In this document: positions 45,081 through 55,200 of the stretch, one piece after another
How positions within the stretch are numbered: the stretch's first letter is position 1
Layout of the letters: the number at the start of each line of letters is the position of its first letter
From: DATARH01 sp035648415
GTDB lineage: Bacteria; Pseudomonadota; Alphaproteobacteria; ATCC43930; CGMCC-115725
Length of the DNA stretch: 64,000 bases
Direction of reading: 5' to 3'
Assembly (NCBI GenBank): GCA_035648415.1
Contig: DASRLO010000059.1
Location: forward strand, 9,495-73,494
Notes under the pieces: generated by a model
Told to the model about the DNA's origin: nothing
What the model saw: only the letters and a program-made list of their open reading frames with translations
The model's database searches: none
Made by a program: the position numbers and the translations under genes

Positions 45081-47135
45081 ATGCAAAGCTTATGGTCGGA
45101 TCGTGACGCCGGGGCGATGGCCGCCCGTTACGCGGCGGCCGGCATCACCGAGGATTTGGCGCTGCGCGTCTATACCTCGCGGCTGCTGGGCGGCGACCCG
45201 AGCCTGGTGCTGCACGGCGGCGGCAACACCTCGGTCAAGACCACCGCCACCGACCTCGTCGGCGATGAATGCGATGTCCTCTGCGTCAAGGGCAGCGGCT
45301 GGGACATGGCGGCGATCGAACCCGCGGGGCTGCCGGCGGTGCGGCTGGAGCCGCTGCGCACGCTGCGCCGGCGCGACGCGCTCAGCGACCAGGACATGGT
45401 CCGCGTGCAGCGCGCCAATTTGCTCGATCCCGGCGCGCCGAACCCGTCGGTCGAGACGCTGCTGCATGCTTTCCTGCCGCATAAATTCATCGACCACACG
45501 CATGCCACCGCGGTGCTGAGCCTCGCCGACCAGCCCGACGCGGCCGAGCGCTGCGCCGATCTCTACGGCGGCCGGCTGGGGCTGGTGCCGTACATCATGC
45601 CGGGGTTCCTCTTGGCCAAGAAGGCGGCAGAAATCTTCGAGGAGGACGAGGCGGTCGAAGGGCTGGTGCTGCTGAAGCACGGCATCTTCACCTTTGGCGA
45701 CACCGCGCGCGACGCCTACGAGCGGATGATCGCCGCCGTGACCCTCGCCGAGGAACGACTGAAGCAGGGCCGCAAGAACGTCTTCGCCCCGGCGGCGCTG
45801 CCGCCATCGCCGGCCGCGGCGGCGGAGATCGCGCCGATCCTGCGCGGCGCCTGCGCGCTCGCCGATCCCGCGCTGGCGGGCGCCTACAAGCGCTTCGTGC
45901 TCGATTTTCGCGGCGGGCCGGCGGTGCGCAACCTGGTCGACGGCGCCGATATCGAGCGCTATGGCCGCGCCGGCGTCGCCACCCCCGACCATACGATCCG
46001 CACCAAGAACTACCCGCTGATCGTGCCGCCGCCGGAGATCGGCAAGCTCGGCGATTTCGCCCGCGCCGCCCGCAGCGCGGTCGAGTGCTTCGTCGCCGCG
46101 TACCACGACTATTTCGCGCGCAACAATGCCGCCGCGGGCGGCATCAAGCGCGAGCTCGACCCGATGCCGCGGGTGATCCTGGCGCCGGGGGTCGGACTCT
46201 TTGGCCTCGGGCGCAGCGCCAAGGATGCCGCGATCGCCGCCGACCTCGCCGAAAGCTGGGCGCGGACGGTGACCGACGCCGAGGCGGTCGGCACCTTCGA
46301 GTCGCTGCCCGAGGCCGAGCTGTTCGAGATGGAATACTGGTCGCTCGAACAGGCGAAGCTCGGCGGCGCGGTGGAGAAGCCGTTGGCCGGTCAGGTCGCC
46401 GTGGTGACGGGCGGAGCCGGCACGATTGGGCTGGCGACGGCGCGGGCCCTGCGCGCCGAGGGCGCCGAGATCGCTCTTTTCGACCGCGCCGAGGCCGATC
46501 CCGAAGCCGCGGGCAAGAAGTTCGGCGGCCTCGGCATCGCCTGCGACGTCACCGACGCCAGCGCCGTCGCCGCCGCGTTCGCGCGGGTCGTTGCGCGCTT
46601 CGGCGGCGTGGATATCGTCGTGTCGAACGCCGGGGCCGCCTGGCAGGGCCGCATCGGCGAGGTGTCGGACGCGGTATTGCGCGAGAGCTTCGAGCTGAAT
46701 TTCTTCGCCCACCAATCGGTCGCGCGGCAAGCGGTCAAAATCATGCTGGCGCAGCGGACCGGCGGGTGCCTCTTGTTCAACGTGTCGAAACAGGCGGTCA
46801 ACCCGGGCGTCGATTTCGGACCCTATGGATTGCCCAAGGCCGCGACGCTCGCCTTGATGCGGCAATACGCGCTCGATTACGGCGCCGAGGGCATTCGCGC
46901 CAACGCGGTCAATGCCGACCGCATCCGCGGCGGGTTGCTGACGCCGCAGATGATCGCCCAGCGCTCGCGGGCGCGCGGGGTCAGCGAGGCGCAATACATG
47001 GGCGGCAACCTGCTGGGGCGTGAGGTGACGGCCGAGGATGTCGCCGCCGCCTTTGTCGATTTGGCGCTGGCGCGCAACACCACCGCGTCGATCGCGACGG
47101 TCGACGGCGGCAACATCGCCGCCGCGGTGCGCTGA
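45081..47135 (+). CDS. Bifunctional class II aldolase / short-chain dehydrogenase fusion
   Basis: 684-residue fusion of the rhamnulose-phosphate aldolase/lactaldehyde dehydrogenase-like family (RhaD/E type). Residues 1-400: class II aldolase with S-L-V-L-H-G-G-G-N-T-S-V-K near residue 40 and zinc ligands in F-I-D-H-T-H-A-T. Residues 430-680: SDR with V-T-G-G-A-G-T-I-G, S-N-A-G-A-A and Y-G-L-P-K-A-A for Y-x-x-x-K. Such fusions aldol-cleave a sugar phosphate and oxidise the aldehyde. No rhamnose or fucose operon is nearby. It lies 35 nt after the DUF3035 gene and ends exactly next to the convergent hydrolase stop. Confidence 0.9.
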   Translation: MQSLWSDRDAGAMAARYAAAGITEDLALRVYTSRLLGGDPSLVLHGGGNTSVKTTATDLVGDECDVLCVKGSGWDMAAIEPAGLPAVRLEPLRTLRRRDALSDQDMVRVQRANLLDPGAPNPSVETLLHAFLPHKFIDHTHATAVLSLADQPDAAERCADLYGGRLGLVPYIMPGFLLAKKAAEIFEEDEAVEGLVLLKHGIFTFGDTARDAYERMIAAVTLAEERLKQGRKNVFAPAALPPSPAAAAEIAPILRGACALADPALAGAYKRFVLDFRGGPAVRNLVDGADIERYGRAGVATPDHTIRTKNYPLIVPPPEIGKLGDFARAARSAVECFVAAYHDYFARNNAAAGGIKRELDPMPRVILAPGVGLFGLGRSAKDAAIAADLAESWARTVTDAEAVGTFESLPEAELFEMEYWSLEQAKLGGAVEKPLAGQVAVVTGGAGTIGLATARALRAEGAEIALFDRAEADPEAAGKKFGGLGIACDVTDASAVAAAFARVVARFGGVDIVVSNAGAAWQGRIGEVSDAVLRESFELNFFAHQSVARQAVKIMLAQRTGGCLLFNVSKQAVNPGVDFGPYGLPKAATLALMRQYALDYGAEGIRANAVNADRIRGGLLTPQMIAQRSRARGVSEAQYMGGNLLGREVTAEDVAAAFVDLALARNTTASIATVDGGNIAAAVR

Positions 47136-48053
47136 CTAGCGGATGCCGGCGCTCGCCAAAAACTCGCGCACCGCGCCGGCGCAGGCGACCGGCTGTTCGA
47201 GCTGCAGCAGGTGCCCGGCGCCGGGCAGCGCCAGGTAGTCGTAGCTGCCGTCCCGGGCGAGCGCCTGGTTGGAGAGGGCGGTCGGGTCGGGGCGCTCGCG
47301 CGCGGGATCGGCGCCGATCAGCTTGACCGGACCGGCGAAGGCGCTCGCCGGCGGCCACAGATCGAGATTTATCCCCTGCTCGTACATCGCGGCTTCGAGT
47401 TCGGGCGGGCAGCGCAGCACCCAGCCGTCGTCCCAGTGGCGCAGCACGGATTGGGCGACGGCGAGGTGCGAGCCTGCGGCCCAACTTCGCCCGGCGCGCG
47501 TCGCGGCATAGTCGCGCGCGAGTTCGGCGGGGTCGGCGAAGCGCTCGCGCCGGGCCCGCGCCCAGGCGACGAGCATGATCAGATACCCGACCATCGGCGC
47601 CCGGGCGGGATGACCGGCGGCCGGGTTGTTGGGCGGATCGAACAAGACCAGCGCGTCGAACCGCCAGCCGATTTCCAGCGCCGCGAGCATCGCCGCCTGC
47701 GCCGACATCGAATGGAAGAGGCCGGCGGTCGGCTTCTCACCGAATTCGGCGGCGGCCGCGTCGCGTACCCGGTCGAGGTCGCGCGCCATGTGCGCGTAGT
47801 CATGGCCGGGCGGGTCGGCGAGCGCGTTCCAACCGTGGTTGCGCGCGTCGAACAGCACGATCTCGAAATCGGCGAGAAACCGGCTCCAGAACCCGGCGTA
47901 GCCGTCGGTCGCGAATCCGTTACCGTGGCTGACGATGAGGCGATTGCCGCGCGGGTTGCCGTGGCGGCGCACGCGGATGACGGCGCCATCCTCGCCCGCG
48001 ACGCCGATGATCGCGCTGGGCGCCGGCGGCAGGGCGCCAGCCGGCGCACCCAC
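47136..48053 (-). CDS. Alpha/beta hydrolase family protein
   Basis: 305-residue alpha/beta hydrolase. Oxyanion region S-H-G-N-G-F; nucleophile S in L-F-H-S-M-S-A-Q-A-A, where the usual G-x-S-x-G first Gly is His; D-P-P-N-N-P and L-P-G-A-G-H-L-L-Q-L near the C-terminus supply Asp and His. Start GTG 48053 lies 2 nt after the DUF169 stop, indicating a shared transcript. No signal peptide. Substrate unknown. Confidence 0.83.
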   Translation of the reverse strand: MGAPAGALPPAPSAIIGVAGEDGAVIRVRRHGNPRGNRLIVSHGNGFATDGYAGFWSRFLADFEIVLFDARNHGWNALADPPGHDYAHMARDLDRVRDAAAAEFGEKPTAGLFHSMSAQAAMLAALEIGWRFDALVLFDPPNNPAAGHPARAPMVGYLIMLVAWARARRERFADPAELARDYAATRAGRSWAAGSHLAVAQSVLRHWDDGWVLRCPPELEAAMYEQGINLDLWPPASAFAGPVKLIGADPARERPDPTALSNQALARDGSYDYLALPGAGHLLQLEQPVACAGAVREFLASAGIR

Positions 48054-48055
48054 GA

Positions 48056-48829
48056 TTACGCGCCGCGCGCCGGATAGCTCGCCGCCATGCCGGCGCGGAC
48101 ATCCTGCTGGATGCCGTATTGCGGGAACGGGTAGCGCAGCCCGTTCTTCGACAGCGCCTCCATCCCGGCGATCGCTTTTGGCAGGTAATCGGGCGGCAGC
48201 GCCATCAGCATCTCGTCGTCGAGCACCCCGCCGTAGCGGCGCTCGGCAAAGCACGGGATCGAGAGGCTCGGCTCGCGGGTCTTCAAGGCGCGGCCCCACG
48301 AATCGGCGCACGCCGATTCGCCGACGATGCCCCAATCGAACTGCTTGTAGCCGGCCCATTGCAGGCCGTTGATAAAGTACATCATCGCGCCGGGGGTCGC
48401 GTAGAAGAGCGCGATGTCGGGCGGGTCGAGCCGGCCGCTGGCGAGCGGCGCCACCGCCATCGCCTCGTACCGGCCGTCGGCGACGCAGTTCATCGCCGCC
48501 TGGTGCGCGGTGGCGTCCGCCTCGGTCGAATACCAGACGCCGACCATGTGCTTGCCGGATTTCCACTCGGCGTCCTTGGCGTTGCCGAGGCCGATCACCG
48601 CGCGGCACTGGGCGCCGACGAGGTTGTCGGCGGTGATGCCGACGGTCCAGCCGAGCCGCGAGGCCTGCCCGACCACCTGATCGAAAGTGTGGATCGATTG
48701 CGGCCGGCGGATGCGCGGGATCGCCTCCATCTCGGCGCGGTTCTCGTAGAGCTTCATCGCGAAGACAAACGAGCGCAGCTTCAGCAGGCGCTCGAGATCG
48801 GCGGTGATTTTGGCCCAGTCTTCGGTCAT
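48056..48829 (-). CDS. DUF169 family protein
   Basis: 257-residue protein of the DUF169 family (uncharacterised; two cysteines C75 and C115 are visible). No membrane segments. Starts M-T-E-D-W-A-K-I-T-A-D-L-E-R-L-L-K-L-R-S, fitting the family. It lies directly upstream of the alpha/beta hydrolase gene with a 2-nt gap. The function of the family is not known to me. Confidence 0.75.
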   Translation of the reverse strand: MTEDWAKITADLERLLKLRSFVFAMKLYENRAEMEAIPRIRRPQSIHTFDQVVGQASRLGWTVGITADNLVGAQCRAVIGLGNAKDAEWKSGKHMVGVWYSTEADATAHQAAMNCVADGRYEAMAVAPLASGRLDPPDIALFYATPGAMMYFINGLQWAGYKQFDWGIVGESACADSWGRALKTREPSLSIPCFAERRYGGVLDDEMLMALPPDYLPKAIAGMEALSKNGLRYPFPQYGIQQDVRAGMAASYPARGA

Positions 48830-48905
48830 GGCGGAATCTTCCCGATTGCTGTCGTAGCGCGAGATTGCGTCGTCGCCGCGCTTCCCGCAACGACGGCTTC
48901 AGCCG

Positions 48906-50942
48906 TCACTTCTCGTGCATGACATGCACGCCGTCCCAGCTTCCCGGCGGATGGGCGATCAGCTCCCGGCAACGGTCGCGCATCGTGCGTGCCGCGAGAT
49001 CATCGGGACGGAGGAGCGCGGCCTGGGCGAAGAGCGCGCCGCTGCGCGCGAATTCGCCGGCGAAATACAGCTCCAGCGCCGATTCATAAAGGTCGCGCGC
49101 CGCGAGAACATCGGACGCTATCGCATCCTTCACTCCGATCAGCTCGCACACCAGAGTGCCCTGATGACGGCCCTTGACCGCGACCCGGTCGAGGCGGCGC
49201 CATTCGAAATCGCCCCCGGCCTCTTCCATCAGCGCGTACACGGCCATGATGCAGGTGCCGTAGACTTTGTTGAGCCCTTCGAGACGGCTCGCGAGGTTCA
49301 CCTCGTCGCCGAGCAGCGTGTAAGCGAAGCGGTCCGGCGTGCCCATATTGCCGACCAGCACCTCACCGAGGCCGAGGCCGATGCGGGCGTGGAAGAGGGG
49401 CTCGCCGGGCGGCGTCTGTTGCCTCGATGCGGCCAGCAGCTGCTGGGCTTCGAGCGCGGCGAGGCAAGCCTGCCGCTGATGGCCCGGCAGCTCCTCCGGC
49501 GCGTTGAAGAACGCCATGATGCCGTCGCCCATGAACTTGTCGACGGTGCCGCCATGTCGGGCGATGGCGCCGCTCATCAGCTGAAAGTAGCCTCCCATCA
49601 CCTCGATCAGCCGGTCGGGCTGCATCCCCTCGGAGATCGTGGTGAAGTTGGCCACGTCGGAGAAATGTATCGTGAGGCGCCGGTGTTCGGCGCCGAGAAC
49701 AGCCTCGTCGCCGCGGGCCAGAAGTTTGCGAACCAGATCGGTCGGCACGTAATGGGCAAAAGACCGCAGGCTCGCCTTCATCCGGTCGACCGAAGCGCCG
49801 AGCTCGTTGACCTCGTGCACAAGTGAATGCGGTGCAGGCTCGTGCGAGATGGTGAAATCGCCGACGCGGTGGAGGTCGTCGGCAATCGCGGCGATCGGCC
49901 GCGCAATGCGCGACGACAGCACTCGTGCCAGCCAGATCGCGAGCAGAACCGCCACCAAGCCGGCGACAACGGCGATCAGGGCATGCCGGTAGGCGCCGCG
50001 GCTGATATCGGCCAGATCGACCACCACCCCGATCGTCAGATTGATGTCGCCGACGCCGGTTACCGGCGAAAAGACGACTTCGTAAGACCTGCCGCCCGCC
50101 CGGACCCGCGCGGGATTGATGAGGGTCGCCGTCGCGTGCTGCGGCGCCGCCGCGTCGATCGCCGCAGCGGCGAAGCGGACGTTTTCGCCCGACGGAGTCA
50201 CGATCCGTCGGCCGTCGCGGTTGGCGAGAAAGACCGCGCCATGCTCGCCGATCTGCAAGGTCGACAGAAACGCGGCGATACCCTCGAGCTTCAGGTCGGC
50301 GTGAAAGACCCCCATCGGCGCCGCCGCGCCCACGGCGACCGACCGGGTCATGCAGCTCACTCCAGTGCCGCCGCTGAAGAACTTGTAGAACGGCGACCAT
50401 GTCGTGCCGGCGGTAGCGATGGCCTGCTTGAACCAGGGCCGTGTAGTGGCAAAGAACGGCTGGGTATCGACCGTGCTGGGGGGCGAGCGCACCCCATCCG
50501 CGGCAATCGCCACCTGCCGGGGCACCGCGCCATCGACTTGAGGATCGGCGATATACTCGACGATCTCGCCGCTGCCGTACCGCACCGCGCCGGCATACCA
50601 CCCGCCGACATCGCCATAGCCGACAAAGAACAACAGGGGCGAGACCCGCAGCTCTTCGGCGAACGCTTGGGCCAAGCGGTCATGGTCGTCGAACGGCAAG
50701 AGCCCGCGAGACGCAAGCGCGGCAAACTTCTCGGTAAATTGCGGCGCATCGGAAAAGAAATTGCGCACGCCGGCCTCGGTGGCGCTGACCGCGTCGATGC
50801 GCGCCTGGTCGATCAGGTTGCGCGTTACGGAAACCATCAGGATCGCCGCGCCGGTGCCGATCGCCGACGCCGTCAGCAGGACCAGCCCGACGATCGTCAT
50901 CAGCAGCGTCGGGCGCAGCCGAAACCGGGTGCTGCGCCACAT
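48906..50942 (-). CDS. Class III adenylate/guanylate cyclase with extracytoplasmic sensor and HAMP
   Basis: 678-residue inner-membrane cyclase. TM1 at about 12-37, a Cache-like extracytoplasmic domain to about 355, TM2 (A-L-I-A-V-V-A-G-L-V-A-V-L-L-A-I-W-L), HAMP (R-I-A-R-P-I-A-A-I-A-D-D-L), then a catalytic domain at about 410-590. Metal aspartates are in F-S-D-V-A-N-F near 430 and D-K-F-M-G-D-G near 470; L-G-D-E-V-N-L-A-S-R near 547 supplies the Asn/Arg transition-state residues. The K and D substrate residues favour ATP over GTP. Two TPR-like helical stretches follow. ATG 50942 overlaps the DUF455 stop (ATGA). Product and ligand not shown here. Confidence 0.9.
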   Translation of the reverse strand: MWRSTRFRLRPTLLMTIVGLVLLTASAIGTGAAILMVSVTRNLIDQARIDAVSATEAGVRNFFSDAPQFTEKFAALASRGLLPFDDHDRLAQAFAEELRVSPLLFFVGYGDVGGWYAGAVRYGSGEIVEYIADPQVDGAVPRQVAIAADGVRSPPSTVDTQPFFATTRPWFKQAIATAGTTWSPFYKFFSGGTGVSCMTRSVAVGAAAPMGVFHADLKLEGIAAFLSTLQIGEHGAVFLANRDGRRIVTPSGENVRFAAAAIDAAAPQHATATLINPARVRAGGRSYEVVFSPVTGVGDINLTIGVVVDLADISRGAYRHALIAVVAGLVAVLLAIWLARVLSSRIARPIAAIADDLHRVGDFTISHEPAPHSLVHEVNELGASVDRMKASLRSFAHYVPTDLVRKLLARGDEAVLGAEHRRLTIHFSDVANFTTISEGMQPDRLIEVMGGYFQLMSGAIARHGGTVDKFMGDGIMAFFNAPEELPGHQRQACLAALEAQQLLAASRQQTPPGEPLFHARIGLGLGEVLVGNMGTPDRFAYTLLGDEVNLASRLEGLNKVYGTCIMAVYALMEEAGGDFEWRRLDRVAVKGRHQGTLVCELIGVKDAIASDVLAARDLYESALELYFAGEFARSGALFAQAALLRPDDLAARTMRDRCRELIAHPPGSWDGVHVMHEK

Positions 50943-51685
50943 CACGCGACCTCGACCAACGGCGCGTAATACTCCCGCGGCACACCGGCGCGATCGCGCG
51001 CGGCATGGTTGAAGGGCGGCTTCAGCGATCCGGTGAAGTGGCGGCGAACGCGGTCGCGGAAGGTGTCGGCCGGGTCGAGCCCGCGCTCGCGGCACAGCCT
51101 GTCGAACCAGTGCGCGCCGACCGCGACATGGCCAATTTCGTCGGCGTGGATGCGCTCCAGGATCGCCGCGCTCTCGGTATCGCCGGCGCGCTGCAGCCGG
51201 CGGATCATCTCGGGCGTCACGTCGAGGCCGCGCGCCTCCAGCACCAGCGGCACGACCGCGAGCCGGGCGAGCAGGTCGCCGGCGGTCGCCGCCGCCGCCG
51301 CCCACAGCCCGTCATGCGCCGGCAGCGCGCCGTATTCGCCGCCAAGCACGGTGAGACGCGCATCGAGCAGCGCGAAATGCTCGGCCTCCTCGGCGGCGAC
51401 CCCGGCCCAGTCGTCGAAGAATTGGCGCGGCAAATCCTCCTGCGAAAACCTGGCGACGATGTCCCAGCCCAGATCGATCGCGTTCAGCTCGATATGCGCG
51501 AGCGCATGGATCAACGCGACGCGGCCGGGAGGCGCGCCCAAATTGCGCCGCCGCTTCATCTCGCGCGGCGGGCAGAGCAGCGGCCGCTCGGGCCGAGCGG
51601 GGCGCGGCGGCGGGGTTGCAACGCCGACCGCAATCCCGCCGCGACGCCAGCGCGCCGCGACCGCCCGGCTCAATTCGACTTTCAT
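50942..51685 (-). CDS. DUF455 family ferritin-like protein
   Basis: 247-residue helical protein of the DUF455 family, ferritin-like with E/H pairs in H-A-L-A-H-I-E-L-N-A-I-D-L, E-E-A-E-H-F-A-L and D-E-I-G-H-V-A-V, which could bind a di-iron centre. Function not established. ATG 51685 is used, but homology-like residues A-A-E-P-A precede it, so a non-ATG start further up is possible. It overlaps the cyclase start by 1 nt. Confidence 0.83.
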   Translation of the reverse strand: MKVELSRAVAARWRRGGIAVGVATPPPRPARPERPLLCPPREMKRRRNLGAPPGRVALIHALAHIELNAIDLGWDIVARFSQEDLPRQFFDDWAGVAAEEAEHFALLDARLTVLGGEYGALPAHDGLWAAAAATAGDLLARLAVVPLVLEARGLDVTPEMIRRLQRAGDTESAAILERIHADEIGHVAVGAHWFDRLCRERGLDPADTFRDRVRRHFTGSLKPPFNHAARDRAGVPREYYAPLVEVA

Positions 51686-51730
51686 TGCCGGCTCAGCGGC
51701 GGTGAGGACCGCGACCGCGCCGGAAGCAAG

Positions 51731-51827
51731 CCCCTCCCTCTCCCCGCTTGCGGCGCGAGGGGTTCGGGTTTGCGCGCGCTCCCCCTCCCCGCGAGCGTGG
51801 AGAGGATCGGGGTGAGGGGCCGCCAAG
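51731..51827. repeat. Palindromic intergenic repeat, family C copy 2
   Basis: About 97 bp with CCCTCCCTCTCCCCGCTTG on one side and CTCCCCCTCCCCGCGAGC on the other. Same core as the family C copies at 36313 and 10813. It lies in the 149-nt gap between the bcp stop and the DUF455 start; nothing else is seen in that gap. Confidence 0.7.
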
Positions 51828-51834
51828 ATCGGGG

Positions 51835-52299
51835 TCAGAGGCCCTGCGCCGCCTTCAGCACTTCGGCGACATGGCCGGGCACCTTGACCTTGTGCCAGAC
51901 GCCGCGCACGACGCCGCCCTTGTCGACGAGGAAGGTCGAGCGGTCGATCCCCATGTATTTGCGGCCGTACATGCTCTTCTCGACCCAGACGCCGTAGCTC
52001 TCGACGACCTTGCCGTCGGTGTCGGAGCCGAGGGTGAAGGGCAGCTGGTATTTCGCCTTGAACTTGTCGTGCGAGGCGACCGGGTCCTTGGAGATGCCGA
52101 TCACGGTGGCGCCGGTCTTGCCGTAATCGGGAAACGAGTCGCGGAACCCGCAGGCCTGGGCGGTGCAGCCCGAGGTGTCGTCCTTCGGGTAGAAATAGAT
52201 CACCACCGGCTTGCCCTGCAGCTTCGACAGCGTGACCGAGCCGCCGCCGTCGGTCGGCAGGGTGAAATCGGGGGCTTTGTCGCCGACATTCACGCTCAT
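51835..52299 (-). CDS. bcp: Thioredoxin-dependent thiol peroxidase (Bcp/PrxQ type)
   Basis: 154-residue peroxiredoxin reducing H2O2 and organic hydroperoxides with thioredoxin. The peroxidatic C45 and resolving C50 sit in P-K-D-D-T-S-G-C-T-A-Q-A-C, as in PrxQ/Bcp. ATG 52299 overlaps the glnE stop (ATGA), so bcp is coupled to glnE. A family C repeat follows it. Confidence 0.93.
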   Translation of the reverse strand: MSVNVGDKAPDFTLPTDGGGSVTLSKLQGKPVVIYFYPKDDTSGCTAQACGFRDSFPDYGKTGATVIGISKDPVASHDKFKAKYQLPFTLGSDTDGKVVESYGVWVEKSMYGRKYMGIDRSTFLVDKGGVVRGVWHKVKVPGHVAEVLKAAQGL

Positions 52300-55200
52300 C
52301 TCGCCATGCCTCCTTCTTGGCCTTCGGGGTGTTGCGCCTCGGATGATACAGCCTTTCGCGCCGGCTCGGCGACCAGCCGATCGTACCAGAGAGAAACCGC
52401 CGCGCAGGCCGCAGTGATATCCGTGTCGAGCCGGACGACGTCAACCGCGCCGGTCGAGCGCGCCAGCGTCGCGCCGGCCGGGCCGGCGAGCGTGTCCGCG
52501 TCCGGCACGCCGTCGAATAGCAGCGTCAGGAACACCCTCACCGCGCGCAGCAGGTCGAGCGCGCCGCCGAGTTCCTGCACCGCTCGCGGTTCGAGAATGC
52601 CGGCCTCGCCGAGCGCGGCGATCGCGCCGCCGATATCGCGGCGCAGCACCTGCGGCCTTCCCGCTGCCTCGCGCAGCATCAGGAACTGCGCGATGAATTC
52701 GAGGTCGACGAGGCCGCCGCGCCGGTGGCGCAAATCCCAAGCGGCGGGATGCGGATGCTCGGCGGCGATCTTCTCGCGCATCTCGGCGACGTCGATGACG
52801 AGGCGGGCCGGGTCACGCGGCACGGCGAGCGCGGCGGCGGCGGCGGTCCCGATGCGCCGGCAGAGCGGCGCGTCGCCCGCCACCGGGCGCGCCCGGGTCA
52901 GCGCCATGTGCTCCCAGGTCCATGCCGATTCCTTCTGGTAGCGCGCGAAATGCGCGAGGCTCGCGGCGATCGGCCCCGACGCGCCGGACGGGCGCAGCCG
53001 CATGTCGACCTCGTAGAGCCGGCCCTCGACGGTCGGCGCGGTAATGGCGCCGATGAGGCGCTGGCAGAGCCGCGCGTAATAGGTCGAGATCGCCAGCGAG
53101 CGGTCGCCGTGGGAGGTCTCGCTCCCGTCCGGCGCGTCGTAGATCAGGATGAGGTCGAGGTCGGACGCCAGGGTCATCTCACGGCTGCCGAGCCGGCCCA
53201 TCGCCAGGATCGCGACTTCGCCGCCGGGAATCTTTCCGTGGGCGCGCGAAAAATCCCCGGCGGCGGCGGGGAGCAGCATGGCGAGCGCGGTTTCGGCGAT
53301 ATCGGCGAAGGCCCCGCCGGCCGCGGCGGGGTCGAGATTGCGGTGCAGCAGCTGCACGCCGACCTGGAAGCGCCGCTCGTTGGCCCAGCGCCGCAGCAGG
53401 TCGAGCGTATCCGCGAAGTCGCGGCCGCCGGAAACAAGCTCGCCCAAATCGGCGGCGAGCGCGGCGCGTCCCGGCAGCGGCGCGAAAAAATTCTCGGCCA
53501 GCACCGCCTCGAGCAGCGCCGGCCGGCGCGCCAGGTTTTCGGCCAAAAGCGGCGCCTCCGCCATGATGTCGGCGACGAGCCGCAAGAGCCCCGGATTGGC
53601 GTGGAACAGCGAGAACAGCTGCACCCCGGCCGACAGCCGCGACAGGAACTCGTCGAAGCGGCGCAGCGCCGCGTCGGGCGCGGCGGTGGCGCCGAAGATG
53701 CGCAGCAGCTCGGGTACCAGATCGGTCAGGATTTCGCGCGCCCGCTGGCTGCGCGTCGCGCGCATGCGGCCGTGATGCCAGTCGCGCACCATGCCGGCGA
53801 CCGTGCTCGGGTCGGCGAAGCCCATCCGCGCCAGGGTCTCGAGCGTGCCGGGATCGTCGTCGGCGCCGGTGAAGACGAGGTTGCCCGCGCCCGCAAGACT
53901 CGGGGCTTCCTCGAAGAGCTCGGCATAATGCCGCTCCACCGACGCGAGCCGCGCGAGCAGCTCGGCGGTGAAGCCCTCGGCTTCCGGGTAGCCGAGGAAG
54001 GTGGCGAATTTGGCGACGCCTTCGGCGGTGTTCGGCAGGCGGTGGGTCTGCGCGTCGTCGACCATCTGCAGCCGGTGTTCGACGCGGCGCAGGAAGCGAT
54101 AGTTTTCGGTCAGATCGGCGCGGTCCGCCTCGGCGATCCGTCCGGCGGCGGCGAGCCGGGCAAGCGCCTCGCAGGTCGCGCCGACCCTGAGCTCGCGCCG
54201 CCGCCCGCCCCAGATCAGCTGCTGGGTCTGGGCGAAGAACTCGATCTCGCGAATGCCGCCGCGGCCGATCTTGATGTCGTGCCCGAGGACCGCGATTCGG
54301 CCGCCGCCGCGATGCGCCTGGATCTGGCGCTTGATCGAATGGATGTCGGCGATCGCCGCGAAATCGAGATTTTTGCGCCAGATATAGGGCTCCAGTTCGG
54401 CGAGGAAGCGGCGCCCGGCCTCGCTGTCGCCGGCCACCGGCCGCGCCTTGATGAGGGCCGCGCGCTCCCAATTCTGCCCGACGCTCTCGTAATAGGAGAG
54501 CGCGCTCGCGACCGGCATGACCAACGGGGTCGATCGTGGATCGGGGCGCAGCCGCAGGTCGGTGCGAAAAACGTAGCCGTCGCCGGTGCGCTCATCGAGA
54601 ATGCGCACCAGTCCCCTGGCGAGACGGTTGAAAAAACCGTGCAGCGCGTCGCGCGCGCGCGACGGGGCTCGGACGGGATCGTAGAGCAGGATGAGGTCGA
54701 TATCGCTCGAATAATTGAGCTCGCCGCCGCCGAGCTTGCCCATGCCGAGCACGATGAGGCCGCTGGTTTCGGGTTCGGCGTCGGCCGCGAAGGGAGTGGC
54801 CGCCGCATGACGCAGCAGGTGGCGGATCGCGGCATCGATCGCGGTTTCGGCAAAGCGGGTCAGCGCCGCCATCTGCCGGTCGAGGCTCCAGGCGCCGGCG
54901 ATATCGGCGACAGCGACGCAAAGCGCGACGCGGCGCCGGGCAATCCGCAGACGGCGCATGAGGCCGGCCACCTCTTCGCCATCAATTGGCCGTTTTGCCT
55001 CGGCCATGATCGCCTCGAAGGCGGCGTCGGCGCCGTCATTGACGATCCCGGTCAGGATTTGCCATTCGCGAGCCGCCAGCGCGGAAAGGAACGGGCTGTT
55101 GCCGAAGATTGCGGCCAGCAGGCGCCTTCCGGCGGGGGTCGCGCTCCAGGCGCGGGCGGCGGCGGCGCCGGCGTCACCGGCCACGGCGAGGGCTTCGTCC

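Noticed and set aside
48830..48905. A fourth family A repeat upstream of the DUF169 gene
   Set aside because: GCGAGATTGCGTCGTCGC and CAACGACGGC are only faintly similar and lack the terminal repeats.
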